From positions 1 through 23,631 of the forward strand of contig JBFMFH010000029.1 of NCBI GenBank assembly GCA_040752275.1: 23,631 nt of DNA, in the 5' to 3' direction. The translations under genes and the position numbers were made by a program. Of the stretch, positions 8,204-15,868 are shown piece by piece (within the stretch, counting starts at the first letter, position 1; the number at the start of each line of letters is the position of its first letter). Below the pieces are notes generated by a model. The model ran no database searches and was not told where the DNA came from. It saw nothing but the letters and a program-made list of their open reading frames with translations. The DNA comes from JBFMFH01 sp040752275. Its GTDB lineage: Bacteria > Acidobacteriota > Vicinamibacteria > Vicinamibacterales > JAKQTR01.

Positions 8204-10783
8204 ATGGTGGATCCCTCGGAAACCGCCACGCGCGAATCGCCGGCATCGTCGAACCGGCCGCGAGAGGAGGGATTCTCGCCAGGTGTCATCCTCGCTGACC
8301 GATATCGCATTATCGCGCTGCTCGGCCGGGGCGGCATGGGCGAGGTCTACCGGGCTGATGACCTCAGGCTCGGCCAGCAGGTCTCGCTGAAGTTCCTCCC
8401 ACCCCGCTACGAGCACGACGCCGCTGCACGCGAGCGACTCATTGCCGAAGCGCGCAACGCCCGCGCCGTGGCTCATCCGCACGTGTGCCGCGTGTACGAT
8501 GTGGGCGATCTGGCGGGCCGCCTCTTCCTCACGATGGAGTACATCGACGGAGAGGATCTCGCGTCGCTGCTCAGGCGGATCGGACGACTACCTCCCGCAA
8601 AGGCCCAGCAAATCGCGAGGCAGCTCTGCGCAGGGCTGGCCGCCGCCCACGACCGCGGCGTGCTCCATCGCGACCTGAAACCCTCGAACGTGATGATCGA
8701 CGGCCGCGGCGTCGCCCGCATCACCGACTTCGGCCTGGCCGTCGATCCCGTGCGCGACGGTTCGCCGGCTGACTTTGCCGGCACCCTGGCGTACATGGCG
8801 CCGGAACGGACGCGCGGAGACCCGGCAACCGTGCAGAGCGATCTCTATGCGCTCGGGCTGGTGCTGTACGAAGCCTGCACGGGCACCACAGCGTTCAAGG
8901 CGGCAGGCGTCGAGGAGTGGAAGCGCGCCCATGATCGATTCGTCCCGAGGCCGCCGTCAGAGGTTTCCGGAGACGTCGACCCGGCAACCGAGCGCGCCAT
9001 TCTGTGGTGCCTGGAGAAGGACCCGCACCTGAGGCCCGCATCCGCCGGCCGTGTGGCCGCCGCGCTTCCCGGCGGTGATCCGTTGCAGGCCGCGATCGAT
9101 GCCGGCGAAACGCCGTCGCCGGAACTGGTGGCCGCGTCAGGTGAGGAGGGCACGCTCTCGCGCCGAAGCGCGTGGCTGCGTGCCTTGGGAAGTGTCGCGA
9201 GCGTGGCCGCCGCCGTCGGCGTGTGGTCGTGGATCCTGCTCGTCAATGTCGTGAGCTTCGAGGGGAGCCCCGACGTCCTTCGGGCACAGGCCCGCAGGGT
9301 GCTGCGCGAGTGCGGGCTGTCGGCTCGCGGCGGAGACAGCGCCTGGTGGTTCGTCGAAGACCTGGAGCAACGCCAGTATCGGATGCAGGTCGAGTCCGTG
9401 CGGGAGCGCTTCGAGGGCTCCCGGGACGCCCGGTCATCGCCGCTGAGCTTCCGGTACCGGTGGCATCCCGACACGCTGGTGCCCGCGCAGGTGAGTGGAC
9501 TGGTCACGACGGGCGATCCTCGCCCCGAGACGGCGGGCGATGCCACCGTCCATCTCGACGCGGGTGGACGATTGACGTTTCTGCGGATCGTGCCGCCGGC
9601 GCAGGTGCGCGGCTCCGACGGCGCGGGGGTGTCGTGGTCGCCGTTGTTCGCCGCGGCCGGGCTCGAGGCGTCGGCGTTTCGGACGAGTGAACCGGAATGG
9701 CTGCCCGGCGTTCCGTTCGAACGCCGGTTCGCGTGGTCGGAGCGGGACGCGGACCAGCCGTTGCGCGTCGAAGCGGCCGAGGCTGAAGGGCGGCCCGTTT
9801 CCTTCCGTGTCATTCGCCCGTGGTCGTTGCCGACATTCGACCCGGGCGAACGGCACTCGCCGGCGAGCGCCGGACTGGCTGCGGCCGCGCTGGCGATAGG
9901 CTGGATGGTCACAGTGGCCATGCTGGCGGCGCTGGCTCGCCGCAACCTCCGGTTCGGTCGGGGGGACCGACGGGGAGCGGTGCGCGTCAGCGCGTCGGTC
10001 CTGGCTCTGCTGGGCGTCGCGACGCTCACTGGCCGGCACTGGGCGTCCAGCCCGGGCTCGGTCTGGGACGTTCTGAGTCGGGGACTTGGGTACCCACTGT
10101 TCGCGGCGGCGATGATCTGGCTCTATTACCTCGGGTTCGAGCCGTTCGTCCGGCGGAGATGGCCGCGCCTGTTGATTGCGTGGACACGGCTCCTGTCGGG
10201 CCGATGGCGCGATCCGCTCGTCGGCCAGTCGATCCTCGCGGGCGTGGCGATCGGCGGAGCGCTCGCCCTGATTGGCGCCTTGCCGGAAGCCGCGGGACGG
10301 GCGCTCGACCTGAGCCGGGCTGTGCCGTTCTACTCGCCCGAGTCCCTCAACGGGTTCTGGCGCTACGGGGCTTCGCTGTCGGAGGCGCTCGTCAATGGGA
10401 TTCGGATGGGCTTCGGACTTGTCGCGCTGATGCTCGTCGTTCGCATGGGAACGGCGAACGACTGGATCATCAGGGGCGCGGCCGTTGCCGCGGCGGCAAC
10501 GGCCGCCATTTCAGGCGCGGAGCCTGTCGTGCTCGATGTGGTCCAGGCCGTGGTCATCGGTGTCGTCGCGCTGGTCACGCTGAGGGCGCTGGGCCTCCTC
10601 ACACTCTCATCGGCGGTGGCGGTGAACTACCTGATCCGGTTCACGCCCTGGACGTTCGACACCACCGCGTGGTTCGTATGGCGGCAGGGTCTCACCACCG
10701 CGCTGATCGTCGCTCTTACGGCCTGGGGGTTCGTCAACGTGCTCGGCAGGCAGTCTGCATTCCCGGGCGGCGGCAAGTCGTAA
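8204..10783 (+). CDS. Ser/Thr protein kinase fused to a polytopic membrane module
   Basis: 859 residues. An N-terminal Hanks-type kinase domain (about 28-300) is complete. It has the Gly-rich loop G41-R-G-G-M-G-E, the VAIK-type lysine K63 (VSLKFLP), H155-R-D157-LKPSN, D175-F-G and MAPE, so it should be active in the cytoplasm. A first membrane helix (about 326-349) leads to an extracytoplasmic region of about 210 residues with no family I recognise (WWFVEDLEQRQYRMQVESV, EWLPGVPFERRFAW). About eight further membrane helices follow (about 562-848). Bacterial kinases usually end in one helix plus a sensor domain, so the polytopic end is unusual. The ATG has GGAGG about 6 nt upstream. chrA follows by 37 bp, and relics of a paralogous kinase-chrA pair lie at 125-304 and 3090-3856. 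Confidence 0.93.
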   Translation: MVDPSETATRESPASSNRPREEGFSPGVILADRYRIIALLGRGGMGEVYRADDLRLGQQVSLKFLPPRYEHDAAARERLIAEARNARAVAHPHVCRVYDVGDLAGRLFLTMEYIDGEDLASLLRRIGRLPPAKAQQIARQLCAGLAAAHDRGVLHRDLKPSNVMIDGRGVARITDFGLAVDPVRDGSPADFAGTLAYMAPERTRGDPATVQSDLYALGLVLYEACTGTTAFKAAGVEEWKRAHDRFVPRPPSEVSGDVDPATERAILWCLEKDPHLRPASAGRVAAALPGGDPLQAAIDAGETPSPELVAASGEEGTLSRRSAWLRALGSVASVAAAVGVWSWILLVNVVSFEGSPDVLRAQARRVLRECGLSARGGDSAWWFVEDLEQRQYRMQVESVRERFEGSRDARSSPLSFRYRWHPDTLVPAQVSGLVTTGDPRPETAGDATVHLDAGGRLTFLRIVPPAQVRGSDGAGVSWSPLFAAAGLEASAFRTSEPEWLPGVPFERRFAWSERDADQPLRVEAAEAEGRPVSFRVIRPWSLPTFDPGERHSPASAGLAAAALAIGWMVTVAMLAALARRNLRFGRGDRRGAVRVSASVLALLGVATLTGRHWASSPGSVWDVLSRGLGYPLFAAAMIWLYYLGFEPFVRRRWPRLLIAWTRLLSGRWRDPLVGQSILAGVAIGGALALIGALPEAAGRALDLSRAVPFYSPESLNGFWRYGASLSEALVNGIRMGFGLVALMLVVRMGTANDWIIRGAAVAAAATAAISGAEPVVLDVVQAVVIGVVALVTLRALGLLTLSSAVAVNYLIRFTPWTFDTTAWFVWRQGLTTALIVALTAWGFVNVLGRQSAFPGGGKS

Positions 10784-10820
10784 CTCCAGGCGTTGCGGCG
10801 TCGGCGGCGCGCGGTGCAGA

Positions 10821-12017
10821 ATGCCCCACATGTCGACGACGGCCAGCGACGTGCCCGACGTGCGCGATGACACCCCCGGCCTTGCCCGCCTCTTCTTCGC
10901 GTACTTGCGCCTCGGTTCGGTGTCGTTCGGCGGCCCGGCGATGGTGGCCTACATCGGCGACCTCGCCACGCGGCGGGGCTGGTTGACGAAGGACGACTTC
11001 AAGGTCGGCGTGGCCCTCTGCCAGGCCATCCCTGGTGCAACGGCCATGCAGTCGGCGGCCTACGTCGGCTTCCGCGCGCGGGGCCTCGCGGGCGCCGTGG
11101 CCACGTATGCGGGATTCGGCCTGCCGGCCTTTCTCCTGATGACGGCGCTCTCGATGGCGTACCGCCACGCCAGCGACCTGGACGTGGTGACCTCGGCGCT
11201 CACCGGCCTGCGGGCGCTGGTGGTCGCGCTCGTGGCGAACGCCGCCTGGTCTTTCGGCCGCTCGACGGTGAAGCACTGGACCGACGCGGCGCTGGCGGTG
11301 GCCACCGGGTTGCTGTTCTTCGCCGGCGTCAGTCCCTTTCTCATTGTCGCGGGCGCGGGAATCGCAGGCGCGGTCCTGTTGCGCCGCCACGTCCAGACGG
11401 TCGCGTCTGTCGAACGTTCCGGAGCGGACCGCGCAGCGTTCCGGGCCCCGGGCGTCGTGCTGGCCGCGGCCGCGGCGATTGTCACCGCACTGTGGCTGAT
11501 CGATCCGCTGCTCGCGCGGGTGGCGCTGATCATGATGAAGGTGGACGTCTTCGCGTTCGGCGGCGGATTCGCGTCGCTGCCCCTGATGCTCACCGAATTC
11601 GTGCGCGTGAGGGACTGGGTGCCCGCGGAGGTCTTCCTGGACGGCGTGGCGCTGGGGCAGGTGACGCCCGGTCCCATCGTCATTACGGCGACGTTCGTCG
11701 GGTACCAGGTCGCCGGCCTTCCCGGCGCGGCGGCCGCGACGCTCGGCATCTTCCTTCCGTCGATCTTCGTCGTCGTCCTCACCGAGCCCTGGTTCCGGCG
11801 GCTGCAGTCGTCAGCAGTGTTCCAGGCGGCGTCGCACGCGTTCATCCTGTCGTTTGTGGGGCTGCTGGTGTCGGTGGCCGTGCAGTTCGCGCGCGTGGCG
11901 ACCTGGAGCGTGCCGGCCGTGCTGCTGGCCGTGGCCGCCTTCGTGGCGTTGCGCCTGAAGGTGGACTTCCTCTGGGTGGTGCTGGCCGGCGCGGTGCTCT
12001 CAGCGCTGATCCTGTGA
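10821..12017 (+). CDS. chrA: Chromate transporter-family protein ChrA (two CHR halves)
   Basis: 398 residues, the long-chain CHR form with two homologous halves and about ten to twelve membrane helices. N-half motifs are SVSFGGPAMVAYIGD and CQAIPGATAMQSAAYVGFRA. C-half motifs are VFAFGGGFASLPLM and GQVTPGPIVITATFVGYQVA. ChrA proteins export chromate, and some members act on other oxyanions or have unknown substrates. The start is either the ATG at 10821 or the one at 10830; neither has a strong ribosome site. It lies 37 bp after the kinase and is probably cotranscribed, which suggests control of transport by phosphorylation or by the same signal. The 131-bp repeat element follows 4 bp after the stop. 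Confidence 0.92.
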   Translation: MPHMSTTASDVPDVRDDTPGLARLFFAYLRLGSVSFGGPAMVAYIGDLATRRGWLTKDDFKVGVALCQAIPGATAMQSAAYVGFRARGLAGAVATYAGFGLPAFLLMTALSMAYRHASDLDVVTSALTGLRALVVALVANAAWSFGRSTVKHWTDAALAVATGLLFFAGVSPFLIVAGAGIAGAVLLRRHVQTVASVERSGADRAAFRAPGVVLAAAAAIVTALWLIDPLLARVALIMMKVDVFAFGGGFASLPLMLTEFVRVRDWVPAEVFLDGVALGQVTPGPIVITATFVGYQVAGLPGAAAATLGIFLPSIFVVVLTEPWFRRLQSSAVFQAASHAFILSFVGLLVSVAVQFARVATWSVPAVLLAVAAFVALRLKVDFLWVVLAGAVLSALIL

Positions 12018-12021
12018 GAGC

Positions 12022-12152
12022 GGTGTCACACCCCGCGCGGGTCCTGTCGCCGGACAGCCCACCGCTGCTCAGGCCCACAAACGTGATCGCGGCTGAGGGC
12101 CTTCCGCCGCGGGCGGGCGCCCGTCCGGCGCCACCCGCTGCGGTGTGACACC
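12022..12152. repeat. 131-bp element with terminal inverted repeats (MITE-like)
   Basis: The ends are GGTGTCACACC (12022-12032) and GGTGTGACACC (12142-12152), a perfect 11-bp inverted repeat. Inside are a CTGTC-GCCG-GACAG hairpin and a GC-rich inverted segment around GGCGCC. There is no coding capacity. A second, degenerate copy lies in opposite orientation at 1-112. It could be a non-autonomous transposable element or a REP/BIME-type palindromic repeat. Lying between two converging genes, it might also act as a transcript end. Confidence 0.7.
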
Positions 12153-12182
12153 ATCTCGACCGGCCGGCGGCGCACGAGCCTG

Positions 12183-13241
12183 TCAGCGTCGGCGTCCGAG
12201 TGCCACGATCCGGTCGATGAGTGCCTTGTCGTCGGGCAGTTGGCCGGCGGCGGGCAGACGCGGGACGAGATCCGCCCAGTACGGCTCCTTCTCGAAGACG
12301 CGCCGGAAGATCGGTTCGGCATCCGCGAAGCGCCCCACGACGGTGAGCGTGACCGCCTGCCAGAAGGGCAGCTCGAGGATCTCCGGTGCGAGTTGCGCAG
12401 CGGCGGCGTACTCCTTCAAGGCGTCATCGATCTTCTTCTCCGCGACCAGCTCATCGCCGTGGTTCGCGCGCGCGTACGCCCGTTGCAGACGGATCAGGCG
12501 CTTCAGCTCGACGATCGGGTCCGGGTGATCCTCGATGCGAAGATCGAAGAGGCGATCGGCGCCGGCCCAAGGCTTACCCGTGCCCTTGGCCTTGACGATG
12601 AGAATGGCGGCGGACTGCTTGCCACGGATGTCGCCGCCTTCGCGCTGAGCTGCCTCGAGCGCCGCGAGCAGACGGTCGGCCAGATCGCCCTTCGTGGTCT
12701 CGTAAGCTTGGGCCATCGCCGGCCAGACGCGGGAGTTCTCCATGAGATTGGCCTGGACCGAGTACTGCGTGCCCAGGTGATGGCCGGCGGCGGCGATAGC
12801 CAGCTTCCCGGTGATGGCTGCGACGCGTCCCTGGGCGTCGATCATCGCGACCTGACGGACTTCGCGCTGCGCATCGGCGTCGGCCAGACGCTTCAACGCG
12901 TCGGGGGCGGAGACGCCCGACCGCATCAGGTCGAGCCCCTTCGGACCGTAGGCGGGATCGACGAACGACTGCGTCGCGATGGCCCCGACGCCGGCTTCCG
13001 CCCACGTCACGATCGAGCCGACCGAGAACCAGTGTGACTGCACGGCCACGCCGAGATCCCCCGTCACCGGGTCGCGCGCGACGATCGAGTACGTGTGGGC
13101 GAGGGGGCCGGGCTTGCCTGTGAGTTCGGCGGATGCCGGAGTCGCGGTGGCCGGCGACTGGGCGCTGGCGGGGATGGCCGCAACCGCGGAGGCCGCCAAC
13201 AGGAGGATGGTCAGTCGGATCATGCGCGTACTATGCCGCAC
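12183..13241 (-). CDS. Secreted DUF1028-family protein (predicted Ntn-hydrolase fold)
   Basis: 352 residues. A signal peptide (MIRLTILLLAASAVAAIPASAQ) precedes a DUF1028 domain (about 48-240). The domain shows HTYSIVARDPVTGDLGVAVQ, SVGSIVTWAEAGVGAIATQS and FVDPAYGPKGLDLM. The C-terminal third (about 255-345) is helical and looks like tetratricopeptide-type repeats (ALKEYAAAAQLAPEILELPF, VGRFADAEPIFRRVFEKEP). DUF1028 is assigned to the Ntn-hydrolase superfamily but its substrate is unknown. A GTG at 13241 has GAGGT 7 nt upstream. An ATG at 13223 starts the signal peptide directly without a clear ribosome site. Either start is possible. Confidence 0.88.
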   Translation of the reverse strand: MRHSTRMIRLTILLLAASAVAAIPASAQSPATATPASAELTGKPGPLAHTYSIVARDPVTGDLGVAVQSHWFSVGSIVTWAEAGVGAIATQSFVDPAYGPKGLDLMRSGVSAPDALKRLADADAQREVRQVAMIDAQGRVAAITGKLAIAAAGHHLGTQYSVQANLMENSRVWPAMAQAYETTKGDLADRLLAALEAAQREGGDIRGKQSAAILIVKAKGTGKPWAGADRLFDLRIEDHPDPIVELKRLIRLQRAYARANHGDELVAEKKIDDALKEYAAAAQLAPEILELPFWQAVTLTVVGRFADAEPIFRRVFEKEPYWADLVPRLPAAGQLPDDKALIDRIVALGRRR

Positions 13242-13406
13242 GTCGACGACCTCAGTCCACGGGGGGGAAGAGCGGGGACCGGGGATCTGGGATCGGGGAC
13301 CAGGTATGAAGTTCCCGGTTCACATTCGTGGTCCACGGGCGCGGCCGCTTGTTCCGAGCGAAGTCGGGGGGCCAACCGCGCCGAGGTGCTGGGCGCGCCG
13401 GGCAGA
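13242..13406. other. Intergenic spacer upstream of the DUF1028 gene
   Basis: A GC-rich 165-bp spacer that must hold the DUF1028 promoter. It contains a short imperfect G-rich run of GGGGACCGGG/GGGATCGGGGACC type at about 13274-13302, similar in style to the low-complexity spacer at 16921-16998. Nothing else is recognised. Confidence 0.4.
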
Positions 13407-14459
13407 TCAGGATTGCGGCGCTTCGTGGGTCGATGGGCGGCGCCGAATGTGTTGCGCCATCAGCAGCGACAACGCGAGCCCGCTGACCACGCCATTTGCC
13501 AGCCAGGCACCAGCGGCTGCCGGGAGGATGAGCCTCCTCACGAGCAGGTCGCCCCAGAAGAGCAACGCATAGTATCCCGCGATCACGAGCGTGGCGAGCG
13601 CGAGACGACCGGCCAGTCGCCTCGCGAACCGACCCGAGCCAAGCGCGAGCCCGATGAGCCCGAAGACGAGGCTCGCACCGGCAATCGCGAGTCGGCGATG
13701 CCACTCCAACTCGTACTGTCTCACAGCTGGGAACTGCCGGGGACTGTAGCGCGCGACCTCGCGCCCGAGTTCTGCCAGCGTCAGTTCCCGCGGGCCGTCG
13801 GCCGGTGCCCCCGACCTCAGCTGGCCGGCATACCGCTCGGCGGCGATCTGCAAGACGGTTGTGCGAAAGGCCTGATTGGCCTTCGGAACGGCCCAGGCCA
13901 CGAGTGTCAGAGTCAGTACGGCTCCCAGCAGGGATGCCACGAAAAGAGGGCCCCCGCGGGCGTGATCTCGCTGTGGGACGCCAGGGCGAAAGGCGGCCGT
14001 GGCCGTGATGGCGCCCAGCAGGACCGCACAGGGAATCGCGACCGCCAGGATCGGGGGCAGCCCCTGCAGGGGCATGAGGGCGGCCAGCTCAGGTCTGGCC
14101 CCGCGACCCACTGCGGACCACGCCAGGCGTAAGCTCTGAGGCCAGGTGATCGCGAGCAGAATGGCACCGCCTGCGACGGCCCCGCGGGCCAGGGGGCGCC
14201 ATGCGTCTGCATCGAACGGCTCGAGCCGTGACAGGCCGTCCGTCAGGAGCGCACGCGCAAGGGCGTGGGTCCAGCGTAGGATCAACACGAGGCGCACCCA
14301 CGGGTGCCGCCCGGCTTCGGCGTCGGCGTACTCCTTCTGGTAGTCGGCTATGACGGGATCAACGATGCGCCCCATCGTCGACGCCGAGAAGATGCGGGCG
14401 AGCACCGTTCGACCCCGGCCGGCGCTCGTGTTGGCCGAATCAGGGTGATCGTCGACCAT
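13407..14459 (-). CDS. LptF/LptG-like permease lacking the large periplasmic domain
   Basis: 350 residues from the ATG at 14457-14459, which has GGGAG about 7 nt upstream. Residues about 1-95 are cytoplasmic and charged. Six membrane segments are predicted: three at about 95-225 and three at about 270-345. The second half matches the C-terminal half of YjgP/YjgQ (LptF/LptG) permeases: LTLAELGREVARY, then QYELEWHRRLAIAGASLVFG, LIGLALGSG, a YYALLFWG helix and a final AWLANGV helix. AWAVPKANQAF resembles the end of LptF helix 3. Between helices 3 and 4 only about 60 residues remain, where LptF/G carry a periplasmic jellyroll of well over 100. The gene overlaps padR by 20 nt, so PadR probably controls it. 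Whether it moves lipopolysaccharide is unknown. Confidence 0.6.
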   Translation of the reverse strand: MVDDHPDSANTSAGRGRTVLARIFSASTMGRIVDPVIADYQKEYADAEAGRHPWVRLVLILRWTHALARALLTDGLSRLEPFDADAWRPLARGAVAGGAILLAITWPQSLRLAWSAVGRGARPELAALMPLQGLPPILAVAIPCAVLLGAITATAAFRPGVPQRDHARGGPLFVASLLGAVLTLTLVAWAVPKANQAFRTTVLQIAAERYAGQLRSGAPADGPRELTLAELGREVARYSPRQFPAVRQYELEWHRRLAIAGASLVFGLIGLALGSGRFARRLAGRLALATLVIAGYYALLFWGDLLVRRLILPAAAGAWLANGVVSGLALSLLMAQHIRRRPSTHEAPQS

Positions 14460-14766
14460 CGGCGGGCTCCCATGCGAGCGTTGAACAAACCGCGCCCCAT
14501 GCCGCAAGGACGCGCAACCCGAACGCCGTGGGACGGTACAGGCGGCGGGGCAGCCCCACAGCCCCCGGCCGGCGGGGCTCTGTTTCCGACTCCACGTATC
14601 CCTTGTCTTCCATCCGCGCGAGCGTCACGTAGATCGTGCCTCGCTTCAGTTTGCCGTTCGAGGACGCCACGAACTCCAGGCCGTACATCGGGCTCCGGGC
14701 GGCGAGGGCCTCGAGGATGAGCGACTCCTTGGCGGACAGGCGCGGTGGCAGCTTCGACTGTGACAT
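14440..14766 (-). CDS. PadR-family transcriptional regulator
   Basis: 108 residues with a winged-helix domain: LSAKESLILEALAARSPMYG, then VASSNGKLKRGTIYVTLARM and EDKGYVESETEP, and the wing (RLYRPTAFGLRVLAAW). This is the standard PadR core with a very short C-terminal part, as in the small PadR subfamily. The ATG at 14764-14766 lacks a clear ribosome site. The downstream permease gene overlaps by 20 nt. An AT-rich inverted repeat just upstream is a likely autoregulatory operator. PadR genes paired with a membrane-protein target are common in Acidobacteriota. Confidence 0.9.
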   Translation of the reverse strand: MSQSKLPPRLSAKESLILEALAARSPMYGLEFVASSNGKLKRGTIYVTLARMEDKGYVESETEPRRPGAVGLPRRLYRPTAFGLRVLAAWGAVCSTLAWEPADGRRSP

Positions 14767-14781
14767 CGGACGCGAATCGGG

Positions 14782-14821
14782 ATAATACTTATATTATGTC
14801 AGATATATGGGTGATTCGAAA
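14782..14821 (-). promoter_or_regulatory. padR promoter with overlapping operator
   Basis: On the minus strand TTTCGA (14816-14821), a 17-nt spacer and CATAAT (14793-14798) make a plausible core promoter. The perfect inverted repeat ATAATA-CTTA-TATTAT (14782-14797) covers the -10 and likely start site. The stretch is strikingly AT-rich in a GC-rich genome. This fits repression by PadR of its own operon. Binding is inferred. Confidence 0.55.
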
Positions 14822-14881
14822 TCGGGGTCATTGTGCACGCTTGGTGCGTGCTGCACGTGGTAGACGTGTTAGGATGGGGGT

Positions 14882-15133
14882 ATGAGCAGCACGGAACCAG
14901 CGAAGCAGAACGTCACCGTTCGACTCGACCGCCTGACCATTCGGAAGGCCAGGATCCTGGCGGCCAAGCGCAACTCGTCCATCAGCGCACTCCTGGCCGA
15001 GCAGGTCGAACGCCTGGTGGGGGAGGACGATGCCTACGATCAGGCGCAGCGCCGGGCCTTCGCGCTCCTCGAACAGGGCTTCCACCTCGGAGGCCGAATC
15101 GCCGCGACCCGCGAGGAGTGGCATGAGCGGTAG
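14882..15133 (+). CDS. Ribbon-helix-helix-type antitoxin
   Basis: 83 residues. The N-terminus QNVTVRLDRLTIRKARILAA has a beta strand then a basic helix, as in CopG/RHH DNA-binding antitoxins, followed by SSISALLAEQVERLV. The C-terminal part (about 45-83) would bind the toxin. AGGATGGGGG directly upstream serves as ribosome site. The stop overlaps the PIN toxin start by 11 nt. It should neutralise the toxin and repress the shared promoter. Confidence 0.85.
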   Translation: MSSTEPAKQNVTVRLDRLTIRKARILAAKRNSSISALLAEQVERLVGEDDAYDQAQRRAFALLEQGFHLGGRIAATREEWHER

Positions 15134-15545
15134 GACCTTCGTCGACACGAACGTGCTCATCTACGCTCACGATACCGATGCTGGCCGCAAGCGCGAGATT
15201 GCCCGGGCGTTGCTCCAGGACCTCTGGGTGGAACGGGCGGGCGTGCTGAGTACTCAGGTCCTTCAGGAGTTCTACGTCAACGCGACGCGCAAGATTCGAA
15301 CGCCGTTGCCGAAGCCGGCCGCGCGCAGTGTCGTGCACTCGTATTCGCCGTGGTGTGGCGTCGGCATCACGGCCGAGGTTCTCGCCGCGGCCTTCGATAT
15401 CGAGGATTCGGCCAGCATCGGTTTCTGGGATGCACTGATCGTGGCATCGGCTGTCAGGAGCGGTGCCGACCGCATCCTCTCGGAGGACCTGAACACCGGG
15501 CAGGCGATAGCCGGCGTGACGATCGTGAACCCGTTCACTGACTGA
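15123..15545 (+). CDS. PIN-domain toxin (VapC-like ribonuclease)
   Basis: 140 residues, one PIN domain. The acidic active-site residues are visible: D8 in FVDTNVLIY, E49 in VLQEFYVNAT, D103 in FWDALIVASA and E121/D122 in ILSEDLN. These bind Mg2+ in VapC-type ribonucleases that cut tRNA or rRNA. GAGGAG lies 5 nt before the ATG, inside the antitoxin gene. The length is normal, and all catalytic positions are present, so it should be active. RHH antitoxin and PIN toxin form a standard type II pair. Confidence 0.92.
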   Translation: MSGRTFVDTNVLIYAHDTDAGRKREIARALLQDLWVERAGVLSTQVLQEFYVNATRKIRTPLPKPAARSVVHSYSPWCGVGITAEVLAAAFDIEDSASIGFWDALIVASAVRSGADRILSEDLNTGQAIAGVTIVNPFTD

Positions 15546-15554
15546 GGCGTGCCG

Positions 15555-15617
15555 GTGGCACGTGTGCCACGGGTGAGGGGCCGCGCAGATCCAATGCCGT
15601 CCGGGCCTGCGGCCCGG
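15555..15617 (+). terminator. Two strong hairpins after the PIN toxin gene
   Basis: GTGGCAC-GT-GTGCCAC (15555-15570) and CCGGGCC-TGC-GGCCCGG (15601-15617) are perfect 7-bp stems just downstream of the toxin stop. No U-tract follows either, so a role as intrinsic terminator is possible but not typical. Confidence 0.4.
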
Positions 15618-15637
15618 CGTGCTATCCTGACTCCGTT

Positions 15638-15868
15638 GTGATTCCCGTCGAAGACGTGTGCGAGGACGAGTGGGCGGAATGGTACGCTCTGACGCCCCAG
15701 GAGCGGTGGGAGCGTAGCCAGGCCCTTTGGCCGGCATTCCTCGAGTTGGGAGGGTCACTTGACCCCGAGCCCGATACGGACAGTCCTTTCTTCGATGCGG
15801 CGACATGGCGTCCGGTGCCTGCTGATGGGCGGCCAGGCGTGCGTGTTCTACGGCGCGGCGGAGTTTAG
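15638..15868 (+). CDS. Small acidic protein paired with a nucleotidyltransferase
   Basis: 76 residues from a GTG at 15638. The sequence DEWAEWYALTPQERWERSQA with LWPAFLELGGSLDPEPDTDS is acidic and helical, with Pro/Asp-rich and Arg-rich ends (DGRPGVRVLRRGGV). No ribosome site precedes the GTG. The last 110 nt overlap the nucleotidyltransferase gene in another frame, and the frame stays coding-like to the end. It may be the antitoxin or partner of the downstream enzyme, in the manner of two-gene toxin-antitoxin loci. The function is not established from sequence. Confidence 0.65.
   Translation: MIPVEDVCEDEWAEWYALTPQERWERSQALWPAFLELGGSLDPEPDTDSPFFDAATWRPVPADGRPGVRVLRRGGV

Noticed and set aside
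11492..12148. 218-residue plus-strand frame overlapping the end of chrA
   Set aside because: It is an out-of-phase reading of the chrA C-terminal half with Arg/Gly/Ala-rich composition.
12240..13037. 265-residue plus-strand frame over the DUF1028 gene
   Set aside because: A shadow of a gene with a signal peptide and clear DUF1028 motifs on the minus strand.
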